A stretch of DNA of 64,000 bases, from the NCBI GenBank assembly GCA_028135785.1, contig JAOIHS010000001.1, forward strand, positions 154,659-218,658. Reading direction: 5' to 3'. Each line of letters opens with the position of its first letter. The stretch's first letter is position 1. Made by a program: the position numbers and the translations under genes. This document shows positions 1-8,926 of this stretch, piece by piece. The notes beneath the pieces were generated by a model that had not been told where the DNA came from, did not search any database, and saw only the letters and a program-made list of their open reading frames with translations. The stretch is from SAR86 cluster bacterium. Lineage in GTDB: Bacteria > Pseudomonadota > Gammaproteobacteria > Magnimaribacterales > AG-339-G14.

Positions 1-797
1 TTATTTTCATCAAACAATCTAAGGAATCTATCTTCACTGGTCAATTTCATTTCAACTTTTTGACCTTTAGTTATTTTATCTATAATTTCAGGTGCGCATT
101 GTATCTTATTAAGGCAGTTAAGGGCATCCCCCGGAGGAATAATTTTTTTGGAGATATTATCTTGGTCAATTAAGTCTAAATCTTGAGCCTCTTCTATTTT
201 GAAATTTGCTGATTCTATTCTCCTTAAATTACCTAAAGTCCCTAAAGTTCCTAGCTTCTTGGCGATATCTTGAGCTAAAACCCTTATGTAAGTTCCTTTT
301 CCGCAATTTATAATTATTTTAAGGGTTTTATCTTCAAGAGAAATATATTTAATTGAATTAATTGTTATTTTTCTTGGCTTAATATCTAAAGAAATTCCTT
401 TCCTGGCATATTTATATAAAGACTTTCCTTTGTACTTTAGAGAAGAATACATGGGTGGAATTTGGCAAATATCACCTACGAAGCTGTTCAAAACATTAAT
501 TATTTCATTTTTTTTAGGAGTAAATAAACTTGAATTAATGATTTCTCCTTCCATATCACCAGTTGAAGTCTGATTCCCGAATAAAATTTCTGCCTCATAA
601 GTTTTGGAATGTGCAGCAAGATAATCTGTAAATCTTGTCATTTGACCTAAACAAACAATCAATATTCCAGTTGCTAAAGGATCCAAAGTACCGGCATGTC
701 CAATTTTTTCTTTGCCAATAATTTTTTTTAGTTTTCTTATATGCTCCCCTGAGGAAACTCTATAAGGTTTGTCTATAATTAATACACCGGATAACAT
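1..797 (-). CDS. truB: tRNA pseudouridine(55) synthase TruB (3' end cut by window)
   Basis: TruB converts U55 in the T-loop of elongator tRNAs to pseudouridine. The reading frame is open to base 1, giving 265 visible residues of a usual 300 or so; only the C-terminus is missing. The catalytic-aspartate motif GHAGTLDPLATGIL lies at about residues 33-46. It follows a typical N-terminus, MLSGVLIIDKP. The ATG lies 2 bp after the rbfA stop, so it is the last visible gene of the nusA-infB operon. rpsO and pnp usually follow in gammaproteobacteria but lie outside the window. Identification is firm from the motif and the position. Confidence 0.96.
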   Translation of the reverse strand, partial: MLSGVLIIDKPYRVSSGEHIRKLKKIIGKEKIGHAGTLDPLATGILIVCLGQMTRFTDYLAAHSKTYEAEILFGNQTSTGDMEGEIINSSLFTPKKNEIINVLNSFVGDICQIPPMYSSLKYKGKSLYKYARKGISLDIKPRKITINSIKYISLEDKTLKIIINCGKGTYIRVLAQDIAKKLGTLGTLGNLRRIESANFKIEEAQDLDLIDQDNISKKIIPPGDALNCLNKIQCAPEIIDKITKGQKVEMKLTSEDRFLRLFDEN

Positions 798-799
798 CT

Positions 800-1105
800 T
801 TAAGATTCGTCATAAAAGAAAGAAATATTTGGTACTTTTTTTAAACTTAATGATTTACCAAGCATTGATCTTATAAAACCCTTAGATTTCTTTAAGCCTT
901 TATTTATTTGCTTCATATCTTCTTGAGTAGATTGAGTAGTAAAAAATATTTTTGCATTTGATAAATCATCTGAAACAACAACATTCGTAATGGTAATATT
1001 TTTTAATCTAGGATCGTTAACTTTAAAAAGAAAAATTGAAGCAGTTTCCTTTCTTATAGAATCAGCGACTCTTTGAGATCTTTTGTAAGGAAGAGAACTA
1101 AACAA
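800..1105 (-). CDS. rbfA: 30S ribosome-binding factor RbfA
   Basis: RbfA binds the immature 30S subunit and helps 16S rRNA 5'-end maturation and cold adaptation. The 101-residue product has the family pattern (QRVADSIRKE at the start, NDPRL in the middle, GFIRSMLGK and FFYDES at the end). It stops right after FFYDES, where the E. coli protein (133 aa) carries a further tail, so this is a minimal KH-like core. The start is TTG, 1 bp after the infB TAG; no ATG is available near it. It sits between infB and truB as in most gammaproteobacteria. Confidence 0.95.
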   Translation of the reverse strand: MFSSLPYKRSQRVADSIRKETASIFLFKVNDPRLKNITITNVVVSDDLSNAKIFFTTQSTQEDMKQINKGLKKSKGFIRSMLGKSLSLKKVPNISFFYDES

Positions 1106-1106
1106 A

Positions 1107-3425
1107 CTATAATTTTCTTTTAATTTCGTCTCTTTGGAAAACTTCTATTACATCGCCTTCCTTGATATCAGTATAATTAGTTATTCCAATACCGCACTCA
1201 GTTCCACTTTTAACTTCTTTAGCTTCATCCTTGAATCTCCTTAATGAATCGAGCATGCCTTCATGTACAACTGTATTGTCACGAATCACTCGAACATTCT
1301 TATTTGGATAAATTGTTCCATCTTCGACTATTGAACCGGCTATTGATCCAAATTTTGGCGATCTAAAAATATCTTTTACTTTAGCTTTTCCTAAAATAGT
1401 TTCTTTAATATCCGGATCTAATGATCCTTCAATTAATAATTTTACAGCGTCAATGAGATCATAGATTATTCCAAAATATTGAATTGTAATGCCTTCTTTT
1501 TCTGCTAAAGCGATAGCTGACTTATCTGCTCTCACATTAAAACCATATATGAATGCTTCAGAAGCAATTGCTAGATTAACGTCATTGGTAGAAATAGGTC
1601 CAACTGTATCCATAACAACTTTTATGGCCACATCATCAACTTTCATATTTCCGACTGCACCATTCAAGGCTTCTAAGGAGCCATTCGTATCAGACTTTAA
1701 AATAAGATTTATAGTGGGTTTGACCCCTTCTCCTGCGCTAGCAAACATACTCTCAAGATTCATTACTCCCTTTTGAGCCAACCTTTTATCTCTCATCTTG
1801 TTAGCTCTATTTTCTGAAAGTACCTTTGCAGCCTTTTCATCCTTGACCACGATAAATTCGTCGCCAGCATCTGGAGGTGACTCAAGTCCTGATATAAAAA
1901 CTGGAGAAGCTGGTGGGGCATTCTCTATAACTTCTTCTTTATAATTTTTAATGCTTCTAATTTTTCTTGATTGGTCCCCAACGAGAACTAAATCACCTGA
2001 TTTTAAAGTACCTCTTTGAACCAGCAAAGTTGCTACGGCGCCCTCTCCTCTTCTTACTCCTGATTCAAGAACTATTCCTGTTGCAGGACCGGTATGGTTA
2101 GTTTTTAACTCCATTAATTCAGAAACTAATTGAATGCTTTCTAATAAATCTTCCATTCCATCTCCGGTCTTAGCCGATATGGGGATCATTTGTGTGTCCC
2201 CTCCCCAATCTTCAGGAACTAAACCTAAAGCAGATAAATCTCCTTTAACTTTTTCTATATCTGCCTCAGGAAGATCTATTTTATTAAGAGCAACAATTAT
2301 CTGGACTCCAGCTTCTTTAGCATGATTGAAGGCCTCTTCAGTTTGAGGTTTAACGCTGTCATCTGCTGCAACTACAAGCACTACAATATCAGTTGAATTT
2401 GCACCTCTTGCCCTCATTTGAGAGAAGGCTGCATGACCTGGTGTATCTATAAAAGTAATTAAGGAATCATTGTGATTGACTTGATAAGCTCCAATTCCTT
2501 GAGTAATTCCGCCCTCTTCTGAGTCAGCAACTGAGGATTTTCTTATGAAATCCAGGATGGAGGTTTTTCCATGATCAACATGCCCTAAAACAGAAACAAT
2601 AGGGTTGCGAGGTTCTTCTTTGCCTTCATAAACAATATTGTCTATTAAATTTTCTTCTTCATTCTCAGTAATGGGAACACCAATATGTCCGAGTTCTTCT
2701 ATAACAACCAAAGCAGTCTCTTGATCAATTAATTGATTTATAGTCACCATTACCCCATTTGCCATCAATGATTTTATTAGTTCTCCAGATTTAATTGATA
2801 GCTGACTAGCGAGATCTGCAACAGAAATTGTTTCTGGAATTGTTACTTCCTTTTGAATAAATTCCGTTGGTCTTTCAAATTCTTGAACATTTGATAATTT
2901 TGTTTCTAAGAATCTTTCTCCTTCAAGCTCTCTTTTATTCTTTTTTGAATCAGCTTTAGATCTGAATAACGGTTTGGATGGAATGAAAGTTTTTTTAGCT
3001 TTTATATCGGCTGGAGACGGTTTCTTAATTCTTTTGACAACTTGATTTTGTTTTTCGTCAGATTTGGACTTTTTCTCTTCTTCTACCTTTTTTTCTGCAT
3101 CTTTTCTCTTTGCTTCAGCAGCATCAAAATCTATTGATCCAGAAAAATCAGAATTAGATGGCTTTTTAGTAGTTTCTTCTGATTGGTTTAATCTAGTTAT
3201 TGAAACTCCTTTTCTTGAAGAAGATGTGCTGACAGATCCCTTTTTAAGAGAAATTGTTTTTTTAGAAGTTTTTTTTGCCGATTTAAGAAAGGTAAGAAGA
3301 ATTTTCTTATCTTCATTACTCACTTCATCAGTTTCTAATTTATGGGAAAGCCCTGCTGCAGTAATTTGCAAAAGAAGGCTTTTTGGATCATATCCAATTA
3401 CTTTTGATAGTTGACTTACATTCAC
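1107..3425 (-). CDS. infB: Translation initiation factor IF-2
   Basis: IF-2 is the GTPase that brings fMet-tRNA to the 30S subunit and drives subunit joining. The 772-residue protein starts with an IF2-N domain (about 1-50), then a charged Lys/Glu-rich linker (50-190) and a second IF2-N-like region (about 195-250). The G domain has G1 GHVDHGKT at about 281-288, GGITQG, DTPGH, NKID and SAK, followed by the beta-barrel and C-terminal fMet-tRNA-binding domains. It is shorter than E. coli IF-2 (890 aa) because of a smaller linker. The start codon is GTG. It lies 22 bp after nusA. Confidence 0.98.
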   Translation of the reverse strand: MNVSQLSKVIGYDPKSLLLQITAAGLSHKLETDEVSNEDKKILLTFLKSAKKTSKKTISLKKGSVSTSSSRKGVSITRLNQSEETTKKPSNSDFSGSIDFDAAEAKRKDAEKKVEEEKKSKSDEKQNQVVKRIKKPSPADIKAKKTFIPSKPLFRSKADSKKNKRELEGERFLETKLSNVQEFERPTEFIQKEVTIPETISVADLASQLSIKSGELIKSLMANGVMVTINQLIDQETALVVIEELGHIGVPITENEEENLIDNIVYEGKEEPRNPIVSVLGHVDHGKTSILDFIRKSSVADSEEGGITQGIGAYQVNHNDSLITFIDTPGHAAFSQMRARGANSTDIVVLVVAADDSVKPQTEEAFNHAKEAGVQIIVALNKIDLPEADIEKVKGDLSALGLVPEDWGGDTQMIPISAKTGDGMEDLLESIQLVSELMELKTNHTGPATGIVLESGVRRGEGAVATLLVQRGTLKSGDLVLVGDQSRKIRSIKNYKEEVIENAPPASPVFISGLESPPDAGDEFIVVKDEKAAKVLSENRANKMRDKRLAQKGVMNLESMFASAGEGVKPTINLILKSDTNGSLEALNGAVGNMKVDDVAIKVVMDTVGPISTNDVNLAIASEAFIYGFNVRADKSAIALAEKEGITIQYFGIIYDLIDAVKLLIEGSLDPDIKETILGKAKVKDIFRSPKFGSIAGSIVEDGTIYPNKNVRVIRDNTVVHEGMLDSLRRFKDEAKEVKSGTECGIGITNYTDIKEGDVIEVFQRDEIKRKL

Positions 3426-3447
3426 CGTTTTCTCTATTTAATTATAA

Positions 3448-4917
3448 TTAAAACCAATCCGCTCTGGCTTCCATAATTATTTTTCCTGCTTCATCTTCAT
3501 CTAAACTCAAAATTGGAGCAAGCTCATCGGAAGCTAAATCAGCCAAGTCTTCTTTATTACTAATTCCAGCAGTTTTTAGTAATTCTATATTTTCTTTGGA
3601 AAGCGATTTGACAGTTTCTAAACCGATATCAGGTTTAGCTTCTTCAACTTCTTCTTCCATTTCTACTAATGCAATTTCAAGAAGTGCCTCTTCAGCTCTC
3701 TCAATTAATGCCTCGCTAATTTCAGAGTCTATATCTTCAATTTTTTCTAAATCAACCACTTCTGCTTGGGATATTTTTTGAACAGATTCAAAATTATTTT
3801 CAATTAACTTAAGAGCTAGCTCATTATCAACTCCCATATATTTTATCAAAGCATTTTCAGGAGAATCTTTGACATCTAAATTATCATTTTCTCCGCTTAT
3901 TTGAATTTCCCATCCAACTAATTCTGAAGATAGCCTGATATTTTGACCGTTTCTTCCTATAGCAAGTGCAAGATTTTCATCTTTAACGATAACTTCCATA
4001 GTCCCGGTATCATCATCCATTACTATTGAAGTCACTTCTGCAGGTGAAAGGGTATTGATTAGTAATTTTGCTGGATCATCATCCCAAACTACTATATCTA
4101 TTCTTTCATTACCAAGTTCATTTGAAACAGCTTGAACTCTTGAGCCTCTCATTCCGACACAAGCACCAACTGGATCAATTCGGGTGTCATTGGTTTTAAC
4201 AGCTATTTTTGTTCTTGTTCCTGCGTCTCTAGCTACTGATCTAATTTGAATCACTTCTTCTGCTATTTCTGGAACTTCTAGTTTAAATAGTTCGACTACC
4301 ATTTCTTTAGAGCTTCTACTCAATATTAATTGAGACCCTCTATTTTCTCTAATACTTTCTTCTAAAATTCCTTTAATTCTATCTCCGACTCTATAAATCT
4401 CTCCTTGAACCAAATCTCTTCGAGACAAAGAAGCCTCTGCATTTTCTCCTAAATCTACTATGATTAATTCACGAGTGACCTTTTTTACAGTTCCGTTTAT
4501 TAAAGTGCCCAGATAAGCTCTAAATTTTTTAATTACCTCTAATCTCTCTGCATCTCTAACTCTTTGGACGATTACTTGCTTAGCTGCTTGAGCTGCGATT
4601 CTTCCGAATTCAGGATTATCAATCGATTCTCTTTCAAAATCTCCAATTTTATAACCTTGTTCCTCTGCATGATCACTATCGATAAGTATGTGAAAATTAG
4701 GATCTTCATAATTTTCAAAATCTACTACTTCCCAAGTTCTAAATGATTCATATTCTCCAGTTTCGTGATTAATATCGACTTTAATAGCAACCTCATCAGT
4801 AAATTTTTTCTTTGCAGCACTAGCTAAAGCTAATTCAATAGCCTCGAAGATTGTTTCTTTAGGAAGATCTTTCTCGTTAGAAACCGACTCCGCTATTAAT
4901 AAAATTTCTTCATTCAT
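3448..4917 (-). CDS. nusA: Transcription termination/antitermination factor NusA
   Basis: NusA binds RNA polymerase and modulates pausing, termination and antitermination. The 489 residues (E. coli 495) show an N-terminal polymerase-binding domain (1-125), an S1 domain (about 135-200), two KH domains (about 230-345, with GMRGSRVQ and AIGRNGQNIRLSS) and two acidic helix-hairpin-helix repeats at the C-terminus, the proteobacterial arrangement. It lies 3 bp after rimP and 22 bp before infB, in the standard operon. Confidence 0.98.
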   Translation of the reverse strand: MNEEILLIAESVSNEKDLPKETIFEAIELALASAAKKKFTDEVAIKVDINHETGEYESFRTWEVVDFENYEDPNFHILIDSDHAEEQGYKIGDFERESIDNPEFGRIAAQAAKQVIVQRVRDAERLEVIKKFRAYLGTLINGTVKKVTRELIIVDLGENAEASLSRRDLVQGEIYRVGDRIKGILEESIRENRGSQLILSRSSKEMVVELFKLEVPEIAEEVIQIRSVARDAGTRTKIAVKTNDTRIDPVGACVGMRGSRVQAVSNELGNERIDIVVWDDDPAKLLINTLSPAEVTSIVMDDDTGTMEVIVKDENLALAIGRNGQNIRLSSELVGWEIQISGENDNLDVKDSPENALIKYMGVDNELALKLIENNFESVQKISQAEVVDLEKIEDIDSEISEALIERAEEALLEIALVEMEEEVEEAKPDIGLETVKSLSKENIELLKTAGISNKEDLADLASDELAPILSLDEDEAGKIIMEARADWF

Positions 4918-4920
4918 GAT

Positions 4921-5376
4921 TTATACCTTGTAGATTAATTTAGAAGTTTGATAACTGCTTGTTTTAATTTTTATAATACCTTCATTTTTATTTTCAATTT
5001 CAATATATTCTGCTGAAATAGAAAGCAATTTACCCGTAACTTTTTGTTTTTGAGAATTAATCTCGAACCTAATTTGAATAGTCTCTTCTAGATAATCTTT
5101 TAATTGATTTAAATCAAAAAAAGTTCTGTCTATTCCTGGTGAAGAAATTTCAAGACTATAGTCAAAATTGAGAGTTTCTGAATTTTCTAAAACCTCTCTT
5201 GCTTGGACATTAACTTTTGTACAGTCATCCAAAGATATTGATGAGTCTTCGTTATCAATGAATATTCTTATGTGCTTTGAACTATGGTTGCCAGAAACCT
5301 CTATTCCCCATAGAAAATAGCCAAGATTTTCAATATCTCGATTCAAGGTTGTTTTTAACTCATCAATCAAACTCAT
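4921..5376 (-). CDS. rimP: Ribosome maturation factor RimP
   Basis: RimP is needed for maturation of the 30S subunit. The 151-residue product has the two-domain family pattern, including GIEVSG, the IRIFID strand and the signature SLEISSPGIDR at about residues 76-86. It is the first protein gene after tRNA-fMet and lies 3 bp ahead of nusA, the conserved metY-rimP-nusA-infB arrangement. The ATG is preceded by a GC hairpin (5394-5412) separating it from the tRNA. Confidence 0.95.
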   Translation of the reverse strand: MSLIDELKTTLNRDIENLGYFLWGIEVSGNHSSKHIRIFIDNEDSSISLDDCTKVNVQAREVLENSETLNFDYSLEISSPGIDRTFFDLNQLKDYLEETIQIRFEINSQKQKVTGKLLSISAEYIEIENKNEGIIKIKTSSYQTSKLIYKV

Positions 5377-5393
5377 ACCTATATCATAATAAA

Positions 5394-5412
5394 TAGGCCC
5401 ATATAGGGCCTA
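5394..5412 (-). terminator. GC hairpin between tRNA-fMet and rimP
   Basis: A perfect 7-bp inverted repeat, TAGGCCC and GGGCCTA, flanks a 5-nt loop. Read on the minus strand it is followed by an imperfect U-run, TTTATTAT. It could be a weak terminator/attenuator or a processing stem between the tRNA and the downstream mRNA. Placement just after metY, where the transcript must be processed, fits either role. Confidence 0.45.
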
Positions 5413-5415
5413 AAT

Positions 5416-5492
<77 letters not shown>

Positions 5493-5505
5493 ATTAAGTT
5501 TGTGG

Positions 5506-5534
5506 AGTATATGTAGAAGGTCTATCGAGGTCAA
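5506..5534 (-). promoter_or_regulatory. Sigma-70-type promoter of tRNA-fMet-rimP-nusA operon
   Basis: On the minus strand there is TTGACC (5529-5534), a 17-bp spacer and TATACT (5506-5511), one of the best sigma-70 matches in the window. The predicted start falls about 7 bp further on, just upstream of the mature tRNA 5' end at 5492. It lies in the only sizable gap (5493-5624) of this gene cluster. Confidence 0.75.
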
Positions 5535-5624
5535 GCAAGAGAAATAGAGCTTTTTAAAAGATTTCTTATCTAAAATTTAAAGATACCTTTCCAATAAAAG
5601 TAAAAAGGATCATTTTTAAAAAAA

Positions 5625-5711
5625 TGGTACCGAAGAGAGGATTTGAACCTCCACGAGCATAAGCTCACTACCCCCTCAAGGTAGCGTGTCTACCAGTTCC
5701 ACCACTTCGGC
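5625..5711 (-). tRNA. leuU: tRNA-Leu(GAG)
   Basis: An 87-nt class II tRNA with a long variable arm and encoded CCA. The anticodon stem CTACC/GGTAG encloses loop TTGAGGG, giving anticodon GAG (leucine, CUC/CUU codons). The acceptor stem GCCGAAG pairs with CTTCGGT, leaving a G1-U72 wobble where leucine tRNAs usually have G-C. It lies 7 bp after secG, the conserved secG-leuU pairing. A run of eight T follows the 3' end on the minus strand. Confidence 0.96.
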
Positions 5712-5718
5712 AATTTTT

Positions 5719-6033
5719 TTAATCTGGTAAATTTTCTATATCTTTAGGAAACTCTTTGAGATCTATTATTTCTTCTGTAAGCACTTCAATTTCGGCTTCA
5801 AATGAATATTTCTGATAAACAGAAATTGCAACAGTATTGATAAAGAATAAAAAAACTAAAAGCCAAGTAAGTTTTGTTAATAAGTTGGCTGAGTCAGCTG
5901 GGCCTAAAAGAGCATTATTGCCTCCTCCACCAAAGGCTGAACCAATATCTGCACCTTTCCCATTCTGAAGAAGAATTATTAAAACTAAACTTACCGCTAT
6001 AATTATTTGAAGTACAACTAGTATATTTAACAT
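5719..6033 (-). CDS. secG: Protein translocase subunit SecG
   Basis: SecG is the small two-helix partner of SecYE in the inner membrane that stimulates SecA-driven export. I start it at the ATG giving MLNILVVLQ, 4 bp after the tpiA stop. An upstream in-frame start would overlap tpiA and add 14 residues unlike SecG. The 104 residues show TM1 (about 3-22), the LQNGKGADIGSAFGGG motif, TM2 (about 53-72) and a short acidic tail. It is followed directly by tRNA-Leu, as in E. coli. Confidence 0.94.
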   Translation of the reverse strand: MLNILVVLQIIIAVSLVLIILLQNGKGADIGSAFGGGGNNALLGPADSANLLTKLTWLLVFLFFINTVAISVYQKYSFEAEIEVLTEEIIDLKEFPKDIENLPD

Positions 6034-6037
6034 ATTT

Positions 6038-6769
6038 CTAAAATTTTGCGGCGATTCTAGCAAATTCTTCGCCATCTAGCGAAGAATTTCCCACCAGACA
6101 ACCAGATATAGAATTTATTGATAAAATCTCTTCTATATTATTAATAGATACACTTCCTCCATATAAAATTGGTATGTCTTTTGAATCAATATCAAGTAAA
6201 AATTTTAAAATAATTTTAAAAGCATTATTTATGCTATCTATACTTGCAGATTTTCCTGTTCCAATTGCCCAAATAGGTTCGTAAGCAATGATGTCTGGAA
6301 TCAAGCCGTTTTTAAAAAAAGATTTAAGTTGATTTATTAAAAAAAGCTCTCTTTCGTTTTTTTCTAATATCTCTAGACTTTCTCCTATACACAAGACTAT
6401 TGGAGAGATTTCTGCTTCTTTTAAACGAATTCCTTTTTGATGAACTATTTCATTTGAATCTCCACTTTCTCTTACTTCGGAGTGTCCGACGATACAACCA
6501 GCAGTCTTAAGTTTCTTAAGTATTTTTGAAGAGATTTGACCAGTATGAGATCCATCGATATTTTGAGATACATCTTGCGCCATCCAAAAAGGCTTATTTA
6601 GAAATTCACTTTCAATTGGCATTGCTTCAATAAACTTACTCATATCAAATAAATTTGAAGAAACTCTAATCTTTAAAGAGGAAAGAGGTATCTCAATTGA
6701 TAAAAATTCTTTAAGCCAGGACTCTAAATCGACATCATGCATTTTCCAATTAGCAATTAAATATTTCAT
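6038..6769 (-). CDS. tpiA: Triosephosphate isomerase
   Basis: It interconverts dihydroxyacetone phosphate and glyceraldehyde 3-phosphate. The 243-residue TIM barrel keeps the catalytic residues: Asn7 and Lys9 in NWKM, His96 in GHSE, and Glu164 in AYEPIWAIGTG. It also keeps the phosphate-binding YGGSV. The usual GHSERR is GHSEVR here, so the first of the two arginines is Val99. It starts immediately after the glmM stop and precedes secG, the Pseudomonas-type order glmM-tpiA-secG. Confidence 0.96.
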   Translation of the reverse strand: MKYLIANWKMHDVDLESWLKEFLSIEIPLSSLKIRVSSNLFDMSKFIEAMPIESEFLNKPFWMAQDVSQNIDGSHTGQISSKILKKLKTAGCIVGHSEVRESGDSNEIVHQKGIRLKEAEISPIVLCIGESLEILEKNERELFLINQLKSFFKNGLIPDIIAYEPIWAIGTGKSASIDSINNAFKIILKFLLDIDSKDIPILYGGSVSINNIEEILSINSISGCLVGNSSLDGEEFARIAAKF

Positions 6770-8131
6770 TTAGGCTATCTGTTGGGCGGCTTTTGTTAAT
6801 TGATCAGAGATATCTTTGGTATGATTTTCGTCGGTACTTTCCACCATTATTCTTATAGCTGATTCAGTTCCTGATTTTCTAATATTAATCCTGCCATCCT
6901 TTAATTTTATTTTTTCTAAGAAATTTTCATATAAAGATATAAATTTATTGTTACTTAAAATTTTATCTGGATCAGAAGTCTTTATTTTAGTTAAAATTTG
7001 GGGATATTTTTTAAATGGCTTTAAAAGTTGCTGCAATGATTTATTAGAATATAAAACTGCTTCTAAAAATTTTATGGATGAAACTATTGCATCTCCAGTA
7101 TTAGCAATATCTAAACACATTATATGACCAGATTGCTCACCTCCTAATTCCCATTCAAGTTCTTCTAATTTTTGAAGGACGTACCTATCACCAACATCAG
7201 CTCTAATTAAATCAATTCCAAATTCTTTTAGAGCAATTTCTAACCCTTTATTTGTCATGATAGTACCAACTACTCCTTTTGATCCTAATGTGATTTGATT
7301 TTCAAACTTATCTCTAGCTAAAATAAATAAAATTTCATCGCCATCTAATTTTTCAGAATTTTCATCGACGAAAATCAATCTATCTCCATCTCCGTCTAAC
7401 GCTAATCCAAAATCTGCAGCATGTTTTTTTACTTCATTTTTTAATAATTCTATATTAGTTGATCCACAATCTTTATTGATGTTCATACCATCAGGTTTAT
7501 CTGCAATTACAATAAGTTCAGCTCCTAATTCCCTAAATACTTTTGGAGCCACATCGTATGCTGCACCGTTGGCAACATCCAAAACAATTTTTAGGCTTGA
7601 AAAATTGATATCTCTTTTTAAAGAACTCTTACAAAACTCAATATATCTTCCATTTGCATCACTAATTCTTTCGGCCTTTCCTAGATATTTTGCATCCACT
7701 ACAATCATGTCTTCAGATAACTTTTGTTCTATTTTTTGCTCTAAAGAGTCGGGTATTTTTTTTCCATCATCTCCAAAAAATTTTATTCCGTTATCTTCAT
7801 AAGAGTTGTGAGAGGCACTGATTACAACGCCTGCTTGCTTTTTAAAAGAGTTAGCTAAATAAGAAATTGCTGGAGTGGGCATAGGTCCAACAAGTTTAAC
7901 ATTCACTCCAGCAGCAATAATTCCTGCTTGAAGAGCTGTTTCTAGCATATAGCCAGATATTCTAGTATCTTTACCAATTATCAAAGTATTGATTCCTTCT
8001 TCCTTAAAAACCGAACCAGCAGCCCATCCAAGCTTAAGAACAAATTCTGGGTTAGTCTCTTTAGAAATTGAACCTCGAATTCCATCTGTTCCAAAGTACT
8101 TTCTTTTATTGATTTTTAAAAGACTAGCCAA
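6770..8131 (-). CDS. glmM: Phosphoglucosamine mutase
   Basis: GlmM converts glucosamine 6-phosphate to glucosamine 1-phosphate, feeding UDP-GlcNAc synthesis for peptidoglycan and lipid A. In the 453 residues I see the KYFGTDGIRG start, the phosphoserine loop SASHN with catalytic Ser at about 107, the metal-binding DGDGDR, GEQSGH, and the phosphate-binding RKSGTES near the end. The residue after SASHN is Ser rather than the usual Pro. The start is TTG, overlapping the last 8 bp of folP; no ATG is nearby, so the two genes are probably translationally coupled. Confidence 0.95.
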   Translation of the reverse strand: MASLLKINKRKYFGTDGIRGSISKETNPEFVLKLGWAAGSVFKEEGINTLIIGKDTRISGYMLETALQAGIIAAGVNVKLVGPMPTPAISYLANSFKKQAGVVISASHNSYEDNGIKFFGDDGKKIPDSLEQKIEQKLSEDMIVVDAKYLGKAERISDANGRYIEFCKSSLKRDINFSSLKIVLDVANGAAYDVAPKVFRELGAELIVIADKPDGMNINKDCGSTNIELLKNEVKKHAADFGLALDGDGDRLIFVDENSEKLDGDEILFILARDKFENQITLGSKGVVGTIMTNKGLEIALKEFGIDLIRADVGDRYVLQKLEELEWELGGEQSGHIMCLDIANTGDAIVSSIKFLEAVLYSNKSLQQLLKPFKKYPQILTKIKTSDPDKILSNNKFISLYENFLEKIKLKDGRINIRKSGTESAIRIMVESTDENHTKDISDQLTKAAQQIA

Positions 8132-8921
8132 AGATCTCTCCCATTTTTTTCATCGTTTCTGAAACATTATGAACACGAATAATACTTGCTCCATTCATAG
8201 CAGAAATTATAGCAGCACTAATACTCACATCATCTAAATCATTATTTGATGTCAATTTTTTTAAAAATCCTTTTCTTGATATTCCAACTATAGACTTATT
8301 AGAAAATTTTGAATAATCAAAACTACTTAAAATTTTTATATTTTCTTTTGCACTTTTGCCATATCCAAATCCAGGGTCTAAAATAATTTTTTCTGACTCT
8401 ATTCCAAAATTTATTAGGGATTCAATTTGCTTCTCAAAATAAAGTGAAATTTCTTCGCAAATATCTAATTTCGAAGAGTTTTCTTTTTTATGCATAATAC
8501 AAATAGGTAATTTAGAATTTTTGACCTCTTCTTTAGATTCATTATCTTTTAAAGAGTTCACGTCATTGATTAGGCCTACTCCATTTTTTATGGCTTCCTT
8601 CAACACTTTTGGCTTTGAAGAGTCAATTGAAAATACGGTATTAAAATCTTTAATAATTTCTAGAACAGGAATTATTCTATCTAGTTCCTCTTCTTCAGAG
8701 ATTGGAATATAGCCGGGTCTTGTTGATTCAGCACCAATATCTATAAATGAAACGCCGCATTTTTCCATAAGTTCAATTTCTTGAATAACTTTAGAGAGAA
8801 TAATTTTAGACTTTTCTTTAGAGAAAAATTTACCGCCATCCGAAAAGGAATCTGGAGTTATATTGATAATCCCCATAACTCTGGGAATATCAAAATTAAG
8901 CTCTTTTTTACCAAAGAGCAT
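8124..8921 (-). CDS. folP: Dihydropteroate synthase
   Basis: It joins p-aminobenzoate to the pterin pyrophosphate in folate synthesis and is the sulfonamide target. The 265-residue TIM barrel shows both family signatures: GIINITPDSFSDGG at about 16-29 and IDIGAESTRPG at about 60-70, plus DPGFGYGKS. It lies 5 bp after ftsH and overlaps glmM by 8 bp, the conserved ftsH-folP-glmM order. Confidence 0.96.
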   Translation of the reverse strand: MLFGKKELNFDIPRVMGIINITPDSFSDGGKFFSKEKSKIILSKVIQEIELMEKCGVSFIDIGAESTRPGYIPISEEEELDRIIPVLEIIKDFNTVFSIDSSKPKVLKEAIKNGVGLINDVNSLKDNESKEEVKNSKLPICIMHKKENSSKLDICEEISLYFEKQIESLINFGIESEKIILDPGFGYGKSAKENIKILSSFDYSKFSNKSIVGISRKGFLKKLTSNNDLDDVSISAAIISAMNGASIIRVHNVSETMKKMGEIFG

Positions 8922-8926
8922 AATTG

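Noticed and set aside
3064..3414. 116-codon plus-strand frame opposite infB
   Set aside because: It lies wholly antisense to the low-complexity IF-2 linker and has no family pattern; it is a shadow of the coding strand's composition.
5573..5620. Terminator after tRNA-Leu
   Set aside because: There is a T8 run right after the tRNA and a bulged GATCCTTT/AAAGGTATC stem, but the two are not adjacent in the usual terminator layout, so I did not call it.
5719..6075. Longer secG form starting at 6075
   Set aside because: The extra 14 residues overlap tpiA and are out of keeping with the short SecG N-terminus; the ATG at 6033 fits.
7476..7802. 108-codon plus-strand frame opposite glmM
   Set aside because: Antisense to a conserved enzyme, with no recognisable domain or start signal.
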